This document shows, piece by piece, positions 1 through 12,160 of a DNA stretch of 64,000 bases (position 1 is the stretch's first letter; each line of letters starts with the position of its first letter). The stretch is from Mytilus trossulus (Eukaryota > Mollusca > Bivalvia > Mytilida > Mytilidae). Under the pieces are notes generated by a model. The model searched no databases, was not told the origin of the DNA, and saw nothing but the letters and a program-made list of their open reading frames with translations. The DNA lies in assembly GCF_036588685.1 (NCBI RefSeq), contig NC_086383.1, positions 60,835,448 to 60,899,447 of the forward strand. Direction: 5' to 3'. Position numbers and translations under genes: made by a program.

Positions 1-13
1 AATATTCTGCAAG

Positions 14-297
14 GTGTGCAATAACGATTAGTGACATGTGTTGTTTTTCTTCCTTAATTAGCTGACTACGCAAATATTTTTCGAACGTGTAACATCTTTT
101 GTCTGTTGTTTATACTTTGTCACTTTATGATCAATTTTGTAATTGCATCAGCAAATTGAGTATTTCTTTTGAAAATAAAAAAGGCAAAGTATATCTACAC
201 GAGAAGTAAATACACAAAAGAACACCTATATACATATAAGTAGTACTATAAGTTTCAATGAATATTTTTGATAACATATTCATTGACATTTCTATCT
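14..297. repeat. Direct repeat, copy 1 of 2 (about 285 bp)
   Basis: This stretch is repeated with scattered substitutions and small indels at 2097-2384, in the same orientation and about 2.1 kb apart. Both copies run from a GTGCAA-AACGATT motif through a block reading TACACAAAAGAACACCTATA to AACATATTCA. The window begins inside or just before copy 1, so the true left limit is unknown. It could be a local duplication or two copies of a dispersed repeat. No coding potential is evident. Confidence 0.75.
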
Positions 298-406
298 TTT
301 CGGTGTAGATAAACATGATAAAGTGATATGCATATGTGGCGCCTGCGAGATTGACCCTGTATGTCATTCATTTTTTTTTGAAATAACGAACAGAAATAAA
401 TATTGT

Positions 407-860
407 TTAGGAGTGGGTGTCTCAACCATTTACAAGTTCTAAAAACGTAGTAGGTTGGGAGACCCCATATGATATTGTCTTATATAATATATGTGGTTGA
501 AGGTGGGAACCTCGACCGTTGGCAACTTCTCGAACAGGAGGGGTAGCGTGACCCACATGATGGCCCCTTTATTTTATTTTATTTATTATATTGTCTTATA
601 CATGAATATATATAGTGTAGGGGTAGGGATATCGACTATTTACAGTTCTTAAACATGAGTGGATTAGGTGACTGAAGGGACTCCCCCTATAGTTTTTTTC
701 ATTTCTTATTTTGTTCCGTAAACGAATATATACGGTTCAGGGGTTGGAATTTCGATAAAAGCAAATTTTCAAACTGAAGGGGGAAGGGATAACCTTAATG
801 GACTCATCTTTTTGATTTGTTTTATTGTCCTCATCTCATAACTGAAGAGTCCGTGTATCT
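407..860. repeat. Degenerate tandem repeat, period about 120 bp
   Basis: Four diverged units start near 407, 496, 618 and 738. Each has a G-rich opening (GGGGT-GGG), a TCGAC or TCAAC word, a TTC(T)-AAAC word, a purine-rich stretch and a TTTTATTT-TATTGT T-rich tail. Spacing is about 90-120 bp and the units are strongly diverged, so this is an old minisatellite-like array. Confidence 0.55.
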
Positions 861-2096
861 ATCACTTACTGTCTACAAGTAATAGTCATTTAAAAATAAA
901 ATCCCATAGGCTTCTTTAGTTAACCCTGCCAACTTTAGGCCCCTTAAGATACCCCTTAATTGTATCTAATGCACAAACGAAAGATTGATGGCTCCTTTAG
1001 TTAGTCGTACATTTTATGAAATCCCAAGAATATCTAACAAGAGATCCGAGTTGTCATCTTAGACGGTCCGACTAGTCTCTTGGACGAGTTGTTCTGCATT
1101 TCTTAAAACATCGACCTGATTGGTCAACGTTTTGTCCATACATAAAAATAACAATAAGGTCAGAGACAAACAGAATAATTTGATAATAGAAAGGAATTCA
1201 AATGTGCATACATTTAATTGAAATCAATCAATCAAATGAAATATTAGTAGATTTCACAGTTGACAATATTTACAATTTATTATGACAATGATGTGGCGGT
1301 ATCACAAATCAGAAAACAAATTTCAACTTAGAATTTAGAGAATCAGTGTTTCTTTCTTCGTTTGGTGTACTGCGCCATCGCGAAAAATACTTTCGTATGT
1401 CATAGTGGTTTGTTTATAATTGAATAAAGGACTTGATCCTCGCAGCGACATTAAGGTGATTTTCCCGCAAAACCGAATAAAAAAATAGTTGCAGACACAG
1501 TTATAAATGTAGCAATAGGTAAGTTTTGAGTATCGCATAAATGATGAAATATATCACATATGGTGTCTTTTTTCATATTATAATGTATTTTCACATCAAA
1601 TAATAGAAATAATTTGAATGAAAGCTGTATTTACCAAACTGACCCTATTTAAATTTGTTTCTTGAAATTATATGACGATATTATAAATTAGTAATTAATC
1701 CAACCCAAGACAAATAGTAAAATGACAGCAATTTTTGTATCAATTTGTGTCTCTCATATGAATTTTACACGCACATTGGATACCTTTGTTGTGATTGTCA
1801 AAAGCCCTCGGCAAACAACATAAGCTAAAATTATTTAAAAAATACTGCAATCTCCAAAACTGCGGTTGCGTCTTATTTACTACGCTACATTGACTTTAAA
1901 AATGTTTGGCGAAGCAACGTCACCACTGTTTTGATTTTCGAAAATACTGCTGTATTACCTCAATTATTGAATTTAATAATTTCAAATCACAAGAACTTTG
2001 TTTCTAAGAAAATATTTCAAAACTTACCACGAGCTGTAATGGAAGACCTGTAGATAGAAATATTACATTTAAAATGAATTGCCTACTGATATATCA
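861..2096. other. Gene-free stretch, nothing recognised
   Basis: AT-rich sequence between the tandem array and the second direct-repeat copy. I see no ORF with protein-like composition, no splice-bounded exon and no repeat shared with the rest of the window. Confidence 0.5.
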
Positions 2097-2384
2097 AGAT
2101 GTGCAACAACGATTTCTGACATATGTTGTTTTTCTTCCTCACTTAGCTGATTACGCAAATATTTTATGAATGTGTAACATCTTTTTCTCTGTTGTGTATA
2201 CTGTTTCACTTAAGGATCGATTTTGTAATTTGTAATCAGCAAATTAAGAACGTCTCTTTCAAATAAAAAGGCAAAATATATCTACACGAAATAAAATATA
2301 CAAAAGAACACCTATATGTAAATGAGAGTAGTACTATAAGTTTCAATGATTATTTCTGATAACATATTCACTGATATTTCTTTT
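2097..2384. repeat. Direct repeat, copy 2 of 2
   Basis: Same-orientation partner of the repeat at 14-297. Confidence 0.75.
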
Positions 2385-3993
2385 TTATGAAATGGTTGAA
2401 ATATCTTTTCAACATTTCAAAATGTTAAAAATAACATTTCGCAAGAATTTTGCTATTTATCTGTTAAAGAGGGACGAAAGATACCAGAGGGACAGTCAAA
2501 ATCACATATCGAAAATTGATTGACAACGCCTGGATGAAAATTAAGGAAGACAAACAGGCAAACAATAGAACACATGACCCAACATAAAAAGGTAACCTCT
2601 GTCGAGGATTGCGGGAACGTTATGCGTTCGTATGTGTGCCGTCGCCACTGACGATGTGACGTCGCGTTACTATATATATTGTATCTTATGATTCTATGCT
2701 TTTGAATGAATGTTGAACCACACGATTGTATTTATTGTTAGTCAAACCCTAAACGAACACAACGCGAAGTACAAACACACTCAAAACCCAACAACCTCAT
2801 CACACATGGCTCATCAGTGGAGCACGAAACTGAATACGACTGAAAAACGAGTATCATTGATAACAAAATTGTGCTGTCGAATCATCGATCTATTTAGTAA
2901 ATGTTCCGGTGAAAATTACAAAAAGATAAAAACAAAATGCATCTATAGAAAAGAGTTTGTTTATTTAAAAATATAACAGCTCATTCTAGATAGATGCAGG
3001 TGATGTTTTACTAATTGTGTGGTCGATTTATTTTAAAGAGAGTGCGTATTAGAATATAATGATAGGTGTTGAAAATAAACGTGTAAGTACGAACAGAATT
3101 CATTCACCTTATCTCTTACAAATATTTTAAATAGTTTGTCCCGATCTTGATACAGGTTGTTATTCTCGAAAAATATGATCTGTCTTTTATTATTAATTTC
3201 ATGTGTTGTCCTTACATTTAGAAAGATTGTACTTCTCTGAATCTGTAATATGTTTTTCTTTGATCACTTAATGTGTCTTCCTTGCATTTATAATGGGTGT
3301 GTCTTTTAAATCTGAATCTGTGTGTCTTTGTTCATGTAGGATGTTGCCCTTACATTAATGAAGGTATGTCCATTCAGATGTAAATCCGACAAGATATGGA
3401 TCTGTTGTATGTATGCTGTTGTTTTTTTTTCAATTTGTCGGGTTGTTGTCTCTTTGACACATTCCCCATTTACATTCTCAATTTTATCTGTTGAGTCGAG
3501 CCCTTTTCAACGGATGTTTATAGTTTAGTTATATGTTGTGCTGTTACAAATAAATTATTACATTGATACAAGTGGATAATCGGATTTATCCAATCGAGAT
3601 AATTTAACTGTCAAGATTGGATTAATCCGATAATCCTCGCGTTACTATGTAACAATCTGTTTCTCTAATGACTATAAAAAATATCCAATTTGAGAAACAC
3701 AATTTTCCTTCAAGGGCCTCAAATTCCTGATTTCTACATCATACATTAACGAATTGATGCGCAAACACTTCATTTAGGCATTTAAGGAATACATGAGTAT
3801 TAGTATAAATTAAAGAACATGTTTTAAAAATAGAACTTTAATAAGTTGAAACAAAAATTCATATATATATGATAGAAGATAACGTTACAATCATATCTCT
3901 AGCTATAACTATTTTTTGTGTTTTAATTATTGTTAGTTTCAAAATCATATCGACACATGTTCAATGGCAGAATTGACAAATTCAAACTGGGTT
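2385..3993. other. Gene-free stretch with retroelement scraps
   Basis: A minus-strand scrap at about 2468-2510 (AGAGGGACGAAAGATACCAG) matches the reverse complement of the 3' end of the PLE2 family seen at about 22000-22050. A plus-strand scrap at about 3425-3490 (GGGTTGTTGTCTCTTTGACA) matches the 3' terminus of the PLE1 family. The rest, including the small ORF at 2710-2976, shows no recognisable content. Confidence 0.5.
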
Positions 3994-4306
3994 TTATTCC
4001 TGGGAACCGTCACTCTCTATAACGTAACGACAACGTAGGGTTGTTTGGGGCGATGGTGACAACGACGTTAAGTTTAATATGTTAATGTTAAATGTCCCTC
4101 CATAGATTGGTCCTCTAAATAGACAACTAAGACTCGATGGCGCGCCTGCTAAATTTCCAAAAGAAACTTTATTTTCTGAGACCGCTGTTTTGTGAACATT
4201 TTGAAATTCGTTCTGCACAACCAGGTTAATTTTAATTGTCACCGTTCTTGTTATTTGTGACGATTGCATATTTTCACTTTTATCCGCCAAGATGGTCCTC
4301 GAAATT

Positions 4307-4818
4307 TTATGATGTTTCTTCGCATTTAGGTTGGAATAGTTGGAAATACTCTGGATGTTTTTGTGTCCAGATATCTGTAAAAAATGAAAAGATAATCATT
4401 AAAGGACTAGTATTGAAGGTTCTGCACTTGAAAAAGTTTAGTCTTTAGGAATGATCACAAACTGTCTTTTTTTTTGGTTTTGGAAGACAGTTTAGGGAGG
4501 GTCAAATCTCTGTAGATTCATAAATAGGTTCAGCTAAATACATACAATTACTACAATTGAACTCATCAGTATGGCAAGGGTCTTTTGCTGGAGCCAGAGA
4601 TGACATTTGCTGTTTAGTGTTAGTTTTGGTTACAATTATTTCTGGTTCAATGTTTTGAACACCGTCTTCTAAAATATCAAATCGATATCTGGCCTCTGTG
4701 ACAACTCTACCAGAATCAGGTTTAATTTCCCAAATTTTCTTTAAATTATTCCTTTAATCCCGCCTACAAGCTTTATTTTAGCCCCGATATGCGGGTCATT
4801 GTTGATTTCTGAACCCAT
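4307..4818 (-). pseudogene. Unidentified two-exon gene, frameshifted
   Basis: Family not recognised. On the minus strand an ATG at 4818-4816 opens a protein-like reading (start MGSEINNDPHIGAKIK). About 25 codons in, near 4755, a one-base shift is needed to continue into a second open stretch (KKIWEIKPDSGRVV, then EARYRFDILEDG), which contains the run CHTDEFNCSN. A consensus donor GTATGT at 4545-4540 and an acceptor TTTTTTACAG ending at 4375 join in phase 1 to a short last exon, 4374-4307, that reads IWTQKHPEYFQLF and stops at TAA. The splice joint, amino-acid composition and frame agree with a former gene, but the frameshift argues that this copy is broken, unless a tiny intron or a sequencing error lies at 4755. 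Without the splice, the first exon runs to a TGA at 4504-4502. A separate open frame on the same strand continues from the acceptor to a stop at 3994 and may be an alternative reading. Confidence 0.35.
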
Positions 4819-4989
4819 ATTTGTTTTTATGTCTTAGTATCTTTTTAAAATGTCATTTTAAACCGGAGTAAATCATGAAAAACGTTGAATACGTCACGGT
4901 CACATGACAAAATTATGTATATAAGCTGATAAACAAAACGAAGTCAGCCAATCAGAAGACGCGTTAAATCCAAAATTAAATTATTACTC

Positions 4990-5759
4990 AATACACCTTA
5001 TCAAAAGTCTCCTGTCTTGTATGAATCACTTGTAATGTGAATAAAAAAATAGTCTCCCACACTTGAGGCATGGCACATCGTATTGGTCAACCGATTCTAT
5101 TTTGAATCTTATGTAGACATTCTTCGTCAAAATTCTTTTGAAGTAGCTTTTGTGACAGGGTCACTCTTGCAAATGAAGTCCGTATGGTGTGAAATGTGAC
5201 TAGCGTAACGTATTGACTGATGTATTCAAACGCTGTACGATGGAGTAAACCGTGTTCTACTTCTTAGAAAACCACAAAAAGACAATATTTGAAGCCAGAA
5301 ATTAGCTGTCTATATTATGTATCTAAATATGTTAGAGAACACACAATAGATTTTAATTCCATGATCGAGTGGTAGGCTAAAATATTATACATACATTTTA
5401 CAAAATTTATATCAAGATCTTTCATGACAATATACTAAACAACAGTTTTCGCATAAACTTCTGAAATCAAATTCACTTTTTATATTTTTTACAGGTTGGA
5501 GTGAAAATAAAAGCTGACAACAGAGAACTTTACATTGCGTAGCGTTATGTCATCTCAAAATCTGTTACTAATTGTAACATTATCCCCCCCTCTATTGGTT
5601 TTATCTAACACAGTAATATCATAAAAACTACATTGACAATATGTGTTGTGTTTTATTTATTGTTTGTTCGTGTTTTTTTAGGTTTTTTTTGTTTTGTTAA
5701 AGCCTTAACGCAATATAAACTAATTCAAATGTTAACTTTCTTTTTCTTTTTATTCCATG
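4990..5759. repeat. Segment X1, left half (paralogue of 61335-62280)
   Basis: Colinear with 61335-62280: shared landmarks include AAGTCCGTATGGTGT, GCGTAACGTATTGACTG, TCAAACGCTGTAC and TATATTATGTATCTAAATATG. X1 lacks a repeat of about 130 bp present in X2 at 61788-61917 and so serves as an empty site for it. Within X1 a short exon-like piece (acceptor TTTTTTACAG, then 16 codons at 5495-5542 ending ELYIA-stop) matches 61989-62050. X1 resumes at 20516 after the nested insertions. Confidence 0.7.
5705..5759. repeat. 55-bp flank duplication, left copy (PLE1 insertion)
   Basis: Nearly identical (4 mismatches in 55) to 20461-20515. The single-copy counterpart lies at about 62230-62285 in X2. The two copies immediately bracket the PLE1 retroelement, as expected for a long target-site duplication. 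Confidence 0.7.
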
Positions 5760-6746
5760 ATAAAATTGAGAAAGGAAATGGTGAATATGTCAGAGCGACA
5801 ACCACCCGACCATAGAGCAGACAACAGCCGAAGGCAACCAATGGGTCTTCAATGTAGCGAGAATTACCGCACCCGTAGGTGTCCTTCAGCTGGCCCCTAA
5901 AAATATGCATAATAGTACAGTGATAATAAACGTCATACTAAACTCCAAATAATACACAAGAAACTAAAATTTAAAATCAAACAAGACTAACAAAAGCCAG
6001 AGGCTCCTGACTTGGGACAGTCGCAAAATTGCAGCGGGGTTAAACATGTTTATGAGATCTCAACCCTCTCCCTATACCTCTAGCCAATGTAGAAAAGTAA
6101 AAGCATAACAATACGCACATTAAAATTCAGTTCAAGAGAAGTCCGAGTCCAATGTCAAAAGATGTAACAAAAGAAAATAAATAAAATGACAATAATATAT
6201 AAATAACAACATATTACTAGCAGTTAACTGACATGCCAGCTCCAGACCTCAATTAAACTGATTGAAAGATTATGTCTTCATCGTATGAATATCAGGCACA
6301 ATCCCTCCCGTTAGGGGTTGAGTATCATACTATCATAAAATATATGAGAAGAACATAACCCGTGTCATGTCAACAACTGTTTTTTTTAGAAATAAATGTG
6401 TTTAGTTCCGATGCAAAGACCCTATCAGTGAATCAATATTGAAGCCAAAATATGCAGTTTTAATGACCTGACAACAGTATCGTAACTATATCCCTTTTTA
6501 ATAAGTCTATTTAAAGGTTTTGTTAGTTTCTGAGGAGAAAACTGACATTTTTGTGCTTTATAAAGAATATTTCCATAAAAAATTGGATGTGAAATTCTTG
6601 AACGTATAAGATGTCTGCATGTTGAGTTACATTTACGAATTATTTCCTTATACCGATGATAGAATTTGGTAAATGTTTTGACCAGTTTGTGATATCGAAA
6701 ACCCTGGTGTAATAATTTTTCAGTAATACATAAATCTCGCTAAAAT

Positions 6747-7606
6747 CTAATACGTTGTAACATACACGAGCGAATCGTACAAGTTGAGATATATAAACAC
6801 CTTAGATGGTGACAAGGGAACGTCAACATCTAAAAATGGATAATTAACAATAGGAAATGAAAAATCATCTCTTCTATCATAAATTTTTGTATTGAGCTTC
6901 CCGTTTATGATATAGATATCAAGATCGAGGAAAGGGCAGTGGTCATTGTTATCATTAGCTTTATTTAATGTAAGTTCTACGGGATAAATTTCTTTAGTAT
7001 ACATACTGAAGTCGTCATTATTGAGAGCCAATATATCATCCAAATATCTAAAAGTATTGTTAAATTTTTGTATCAAATGTTATTTTGATGGGTCTTTTCT
7101 AATTTTAGTCATAAATTGTAACTCATAACAATACAAAAACAGGTCCACAATAAGTGGTGCACAGTTAGTCCCCATTGAAATTCCAATAACTTGACGATAT
7201 ACGGAATCTCCAAAGCGAACAAAAATGTTATCAAGTAAAAATTCAAGCGCATAAATAGTATCAAAACATGTCCAATTGATATAGTTCTTTTGTTTATTGC
7301 TACTAAAAATGATCTAAAAGAGTTTGAACATATGTACTCGCATTCCGACTTTTTAAATGCCCAGTTAATTAGGGATGTGAATTTTTTCTTAATAAGAATA
7401 TGAGGCAAAGTGGTATATATAGTAGAAAAATCAAAACTTTGAACAGATTCAAAATCACTAATATATGCATGCAATTTATCAAGTACTTCCAACGAGTTTT
7501 TGACACTCCAAAAGTAATTAATTCCACTATATTCATGGGCCTTATTTGAACAATTTATTATCAGGTTTTTTATTGTACCAAGTGTACTAGTAAGTAAAAC
7601 AGACAA
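6747..7606 (-). pseudogene. PLE1 reverse transcriptase, catalytic palm region
   Basis: This is the best-preserved part of the PLE1 polyprotein. It carries the RT catalytic motif as RYLDDILALNN near 7050, followed by the conserved PLE stretch ELTLNKAN, CPFLDLDIY, NGKLNTKIYD and RDDFSFPIVNYPFL. Upstream, 7606-7109 holds the fingers and palm N-terminal part (YFWSVKNSLEVLDKL, FDFSTIYTTLPH). The two open frames differ in phase, so at least one frameshift separates them near 7080-7110. No intact product is possible. Confidence 0.85.
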
Positions 7607-8050
7607 TTTAGTATTTGAACAATGGCTTGAAGATGAAATAAATCTTTATTTGTAAGGTTTTTTGTGCAGCTTCGGAAGCCAGTACGTAGTTGGGACTTTC
7701 ATTGTGTTTGGTTCTGCTTGTAAAGAAGTAGCTTAAAGTTTATGTTTGTTACAGATGTCGTTTTCTGAAAATGAAGTCAGTTGGAATGTTGGTGAATTCG
7801 TGATTTCCTTTTGCAGAACCTCTATATAAAATTTACGTCAAACAATAATGATATTATTAGCAGCTTTATCAGCAGGGACAAAAACAAATTCCTTGGCTAG
7901 TTCTGTTAGTTTATTTTTGATACGCGAAATAGGGTTTGTATAGTTTTTGTTAAGAGTAAAATGTTCCTTAAAATGTTGTATTCGAATATCAACTATCTTC
8001 AATACTGAATTAAAAAAAGAGTCCAAAGATTTTTTGTCAGCTTTTTCCCG

Positions 8051-8083
<33 letters not shown>

Positions 8084-9746
8084 TCATATTTTATTTAAAT
8101 CTGTACATTTGTTAGTTTTCAAACATCAAGTACCGGTACCTTATCCCGGCCTCGTTAACATTAGTAAATAACATATATATACAACTGTTAGTTTTTGTTA
8201 GTATTATACATACAATTTTCCATATTTGAAAATATTATATACCATATCAGTAATATCAAAAAATGAAGTTTACCATTAAGATAATCAACCATAATTATCT
8301 AATATAACAAATGCACAGGTTATGAAAAAAATATATAATGTGAGAAGTTGAAGTTATAAAAAATAAATATATATAAGCTATATATTTTTAGGTATGTCTG
8401 TAGATTATATTGAATTCAAAATTATGAAGAAAAATAAAAATAAAAAATAAATTTAAAGAAAAAAATAAAAAATAAATAAAAAATAAATAAGTAAATAGAT
8501 AATTGAAAGATAAATATTCAATTTCAAGGAAATTATGAGTTTTTTGTTTGTTTTCAGTGATTTGCAGAGATGAATAATGTAGTTCTTTCTCATGTTAGAA
8601 ACAATATATCATATGACAATTCTATTTCTACTAATTTATGTACACATATACAATGTAAAACAAAATATCTGATCATTCATCAAAAAGATAGCAAAAGCAT
8701 TCCAACTTTTGTCAAAAATTTCTACTCTTTTATTTTTAACAGCAATTAATTTTTCAGTGTTGTACAAAGATTTTATTTTACTTTGCACTGCCTGCATTGA
8801 TAGAGATTTCTTAAAATATTTGCAGTTGAAAATATATTGTTTTATCTGCATATAAATCAAATTTGTAGCATTCCCCCTAAATGATTTTGTAGTATCCCCA
8901 AATAGAAAATATTTTAAGGTAAATGGAACGCTTATACCATTTGACAATAACCATGAGTCAATTTCATCAATGAATGTTTGAACAATCTCACAATTCCAAA
9001 ATAAATGTACAATAGTTTCTACTTCTTCTTGGCAAAAAGTACAATTTGGGTTGTCAGTGACCTTAATTTTATTCAAAAATTTATTTGTACCTAAAATATG
9101 TTGATTTATTCTGTATTGTAACCACTGCAGTTTGGTATTTTTTGTTACTTTAAAAGGTAACTTGAAAATTAATTTCCATTCCTCTTCATCTACCTTCACA
9201 ATTTAATCCCATTTTTTCTGGCCTGTTGAAACTATATTATTTTTAATTAACAGTGAATACATGTCTTTAGTTCCCCTTGAGCTTTTAAAAAAAATCTTGG
9301 CAAATGAAGGAATAAAAGGTGTGACAAGTTTATAATTATCAAAAACATATCCTTTTCTTGCATTCTTTACAGCAGAAATTATACTGTTATATTTCATAAC
9401 ATTTCTATCAACTTTAAATGTTTCTACTAAATGTTCTAAACTGAAAAAGTTTCCGGCATCTGATACAATGTCATTAATAAAAAAATATACCTTTATTAAA
9501 CCAGTTTTTATAAAATACAGGTTTATTTTCTATTTTTATACAATTATTCATCCACAGTGGACTTGAAAAAAAATATTCCCACATATTCTTTTCTTCTTTA
9601 TCAACAATACTGTCCCATGAATGGAATACATCCTGCCAAAATTTATTTTTCATCTTTACTTTAATGTTTGACAGATAACAATTTTCAAACTTAAATAATT
9701 TTTCTTGATTTATTATGGAAAATAAAATATTTTTCCATTTATTGTT
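8051..9746 (-). mobile_element. 5'-truncated LINE inserted in PLE1
   Basis: A non-LTR retrotransposon 3' fragment on the minus strand. The poly-A tail appears as a run of T at 8051-8077. A near-perfect duplication AGCTTTT(T)CCCG at 8039-8050 and 9747-9757 is its target-site duplication, and the PLE1 reading (to VKREKADKK) is continuous across the site. Three successive ORFs in shifting frames (9767-9474, 9397-9203, 9199-8636) encode only the C-terminal part of an ORF2-like protein. The last contains the zinc-binding RT-associated motif (CTFC then HLFWNC) preceded by LQWLQYRINQHILGTN, typical of LINE ORF2 C-termini. No RT catalytic core is present, consistent with 5' truncation. Confidence 0.85.
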
Positions 9747-10073
9747 AGCTTTTCCCGTTTTACCCATTTCAAACAGTAGGTACGGAGTCAGTCGTGGATT
9801 ATATTACGACACTCATTCCAGTTAATAGTTGACGGTTGACGATATTTAGGTCCGTTACTGAGGAATGATTTTAACTCTCGGTCGCGAACGATGTTAAGGT
9901 CTCCTGTTATGACATGGGAAATTGGGTCATAGGTGTATTCTGAATTACTGCAATTACACGACATAGGTGTATTTTTAATGATATATTTTAATCTTTACAC
10001 AATTGGCTATAATTAAACACATATTTTCGGGTAGATTTCTTGTAAATATAACAAATGAGAGGGAGCTCAGTAT

Positions 10074-10322
10074 CACTAGAAGCCCGATTTCAGTCTGAAA
10101 CGGCCATTTTGGTCTGATCACATCTTGATTGACTGGATTTACCGCTAGAGAAATTCGTCCAGATATTTCAGATCGTTTAGTCGCCGTTCAGATCGATAGC
10201 CTCATCAGGTAAATCAGTTCGTTAAGGCGTATCAAGACGGAAAAGACTGAATCATCTAGCGGGTTGTTTAGACCCGTTAAGACCGTGTCAGACCAAAACA
10301 GACCATGGATACAAAGTTACGT
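10074..10322 (+). repeat. Element A left terminal inverted repeat
   Basis: About 249 bp, matching the reverse complement of 19429-19677. It is rich in short words GGTCTGA / TCAGACC and CAGACC that recur in both orientations and could be transposase-binding sites (inference). Confidence 0.9.
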
Positions 10323-10816
10323 CAAGATGTTGTCAGACCGTGTCCAGTCGTGTTCAGATTTTAATCATTTGGACACAAAACGAGTGAAACTTTCCCATTG
10401 TTTATCAGGGGTTGCTCCCCTTTTAAAAATAAAATAAAAGTTAGAAAGAAGACGGTTTATGTTAACTGAAAGTCTACCACGTCCCTTTAATCACGTTAAT
10501 TAAATAAAAAAAATATTCAATTTGAATTCTTACTACATCCTATTTAACATGTTTTGTATATATTTTAAAAAATAGCTCAAAGTCATACTGCTGAACAAAC
10601 CGCCGCGAAATGACTAAAACAAATTCAACAGATTGCCGAAATAACATTTATTTATTGAATGTAAGCACCTGAACCTTTATATTCAAGGTTTACAAGTGAT
10701 TACAATACATGTTTTTGCAATTACAGACTGTCGTGGGTGGTGAAAAATTTGTCATGTTGACGCAATAGATCATTTTTACACCCGTATTAAATAATTACGG
10801 ATGTCGGCCGTGAACA

Positions 10817-10973
10817 CACAGGCACTTGTCTCAGAAAATAAATTTCCTATATACCTTATTATAATAAGGTATATAGGAATTTTTTTTTTCTGAGACAAGT
10901 GCCAAAAAATTTCCTATATACCTTATTATAATAAGGTATATAGGAATTTTTTTTTCTGAGACAAGTGCCTGTG
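10817..10973. mobile_element. 157-bp foldback element with 8-bp duplication, in element A
   Basis: Ends CACAGGCACTTGTCTCAGAAA and its inverse, with two consecutive internal palindromes (TTCCTATATACCTTATTATA and inverse) and a third, central copy of the end motif. Flanked by CGTGAACA at 10809-10816 and 10974-10981. Element B has the single-copy empty site (TGTTCACG at 43045-43052). An 8-bp duplication suggests a hAT-type MITE. Confidence 0.85.
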
Positions 10974-11511
10974 CGTGAACACTTGAAAACGCGTGATTAT
11001 GTTTAATTAAATTTAAGATGTAACATTTTTTAATATTGTAAATGAATGCATTCATTTAACTTTTAATGTTGGCTATATAAATTGCATTTGAGTGAGGCAG
11101 GGAAAAATATATATATATAACTAGAATCTATGTCTTTTCTCGTTTTCCGTTTACTGTCATGCCATTGTCCGTTCATTTTTGCCAGACTCATGCGTGTGAC
11201 TTTCCATCTTTATTTTTCACTTAGTCTATAATTCGAGAGCCTTTTATAAAAAAAATATTACACACCAGAAGACTTTGTTAAAAGATAAAGTTTGAATATT
11301 ATAGCAGAAAAAGGCCAGTGTACCTGAAGTACATTTGAAGACCAGGTTATATATATTACATGAATACAGCATAATAAAGCTGGTTTAATTTGAATTACTA
11401 TCCATTAGGGACATTTTCTGACGATAATTAATCAAATCTGACAAGTTTGATTAAAAACGGAAAATAAGCCCGTAAACGATTTAACGTTACCGTACCCTCT
11501 TTACTTGTCAC

Positions 11512-11619
11512 ATGTCGGCATCTTCAAATGGCAAATTTATTTTACACAAATTCGTTGACATGCCATGATGGTAGATGGACACTACAGCACAATATAAGCT
11601 GAGCTGGAAATTACAATTG
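11512..11619 (+). other. Fossil first exon in the A backbone
   Basis: An ATG opens MSASSNGKFILHKFVDM and the stretch ends at a good splice donor, TTG|GTGAGTAG, at 11620. Element A carries an 8-bp insertion (TGCCATGA) relative to B that closes the frame with TGA. In element B (42392-42491, minus) the reading continues as VDGHYSTI before a TAA and then AELEIT up to the same donor. Conservation of start and donor in both elements suggests a relic of a gene carried by the ancestral element, function unknown. The overlapping minus-strand ORF at 11508-11762 (and its B counterpart 42249-42461) is probably a shadow. Confidence 0.35.
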
Positions 11620-12029
11620 GTGAGTAGAAATGAATAATATTTTAAAACATGCCTATCAGACATGAGAATAATCATTGATCCGGCCAAGAGTTTGAAGGAA
11701 AGATGTTTACATTTGTTACATTTGTGCATACAGGTATGAATTGACTTTCTAATACACCACATTCTTGTACAGTAACTTGTTCAAAGGCAAAGTAAGAATT
11801 TGGGCTTGTAAAAAAAAATATTCCTGTGATTGGACCCCCCCCCCCCCTTTTTGGAAGATCAATGCATGATTTGAAAAAGGTACATATAAACTATGGTTTA
11901 AATCCTCCCTTTTAAAAAGGGCTGGATACACACCTGTTTATTGCCTAAACCATTGTGTGTATTCACAATGGTTTGGTTGGGGGGGGAGGGGGGCCTATTA
12001 CCAGACCTAACCCCCTGATGGAGTAACCC

Positions 12030-12160
12030 TAGTCCAAATAATTATGACGTCTGGCAAGGCTATTTTATTTTTTTTCTGAGACGCCTTCCTAGGACGTTGT
12101 AGGAAGGCGTCCCAGAAAAAATTTAAATAGCCTTGCCAAACGTCATAATTATTTGGACTA
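12030..12160. mobile_element. 131-bp foldback element with 9-bp duplication, in element A
   Basis: A near-perfect hairpin. Ends TAGTCCAAATAATTATGACG and inverse, central arms GACGCCTTCCTA / TAGGAAGGCGTC. Flanked by GAGTAACCC at 12021-12029 and 12161-12169. Element B keeps the unoccupied site as a single copy (reverse complement at 41992-42000). A 9-bp duplication is typical of Mutator-like MITEs. Confidence 0.85.

Noticed and set aside
11508-11762. ORF of 84 codons conserved in A and B (B: 42249-42461), with CMHKCNKCKH
   Set aside because: Indels between the two copies break the C-terminus and the opposite strand has a better start/donor structure; no sign of selection on this frame by eye.
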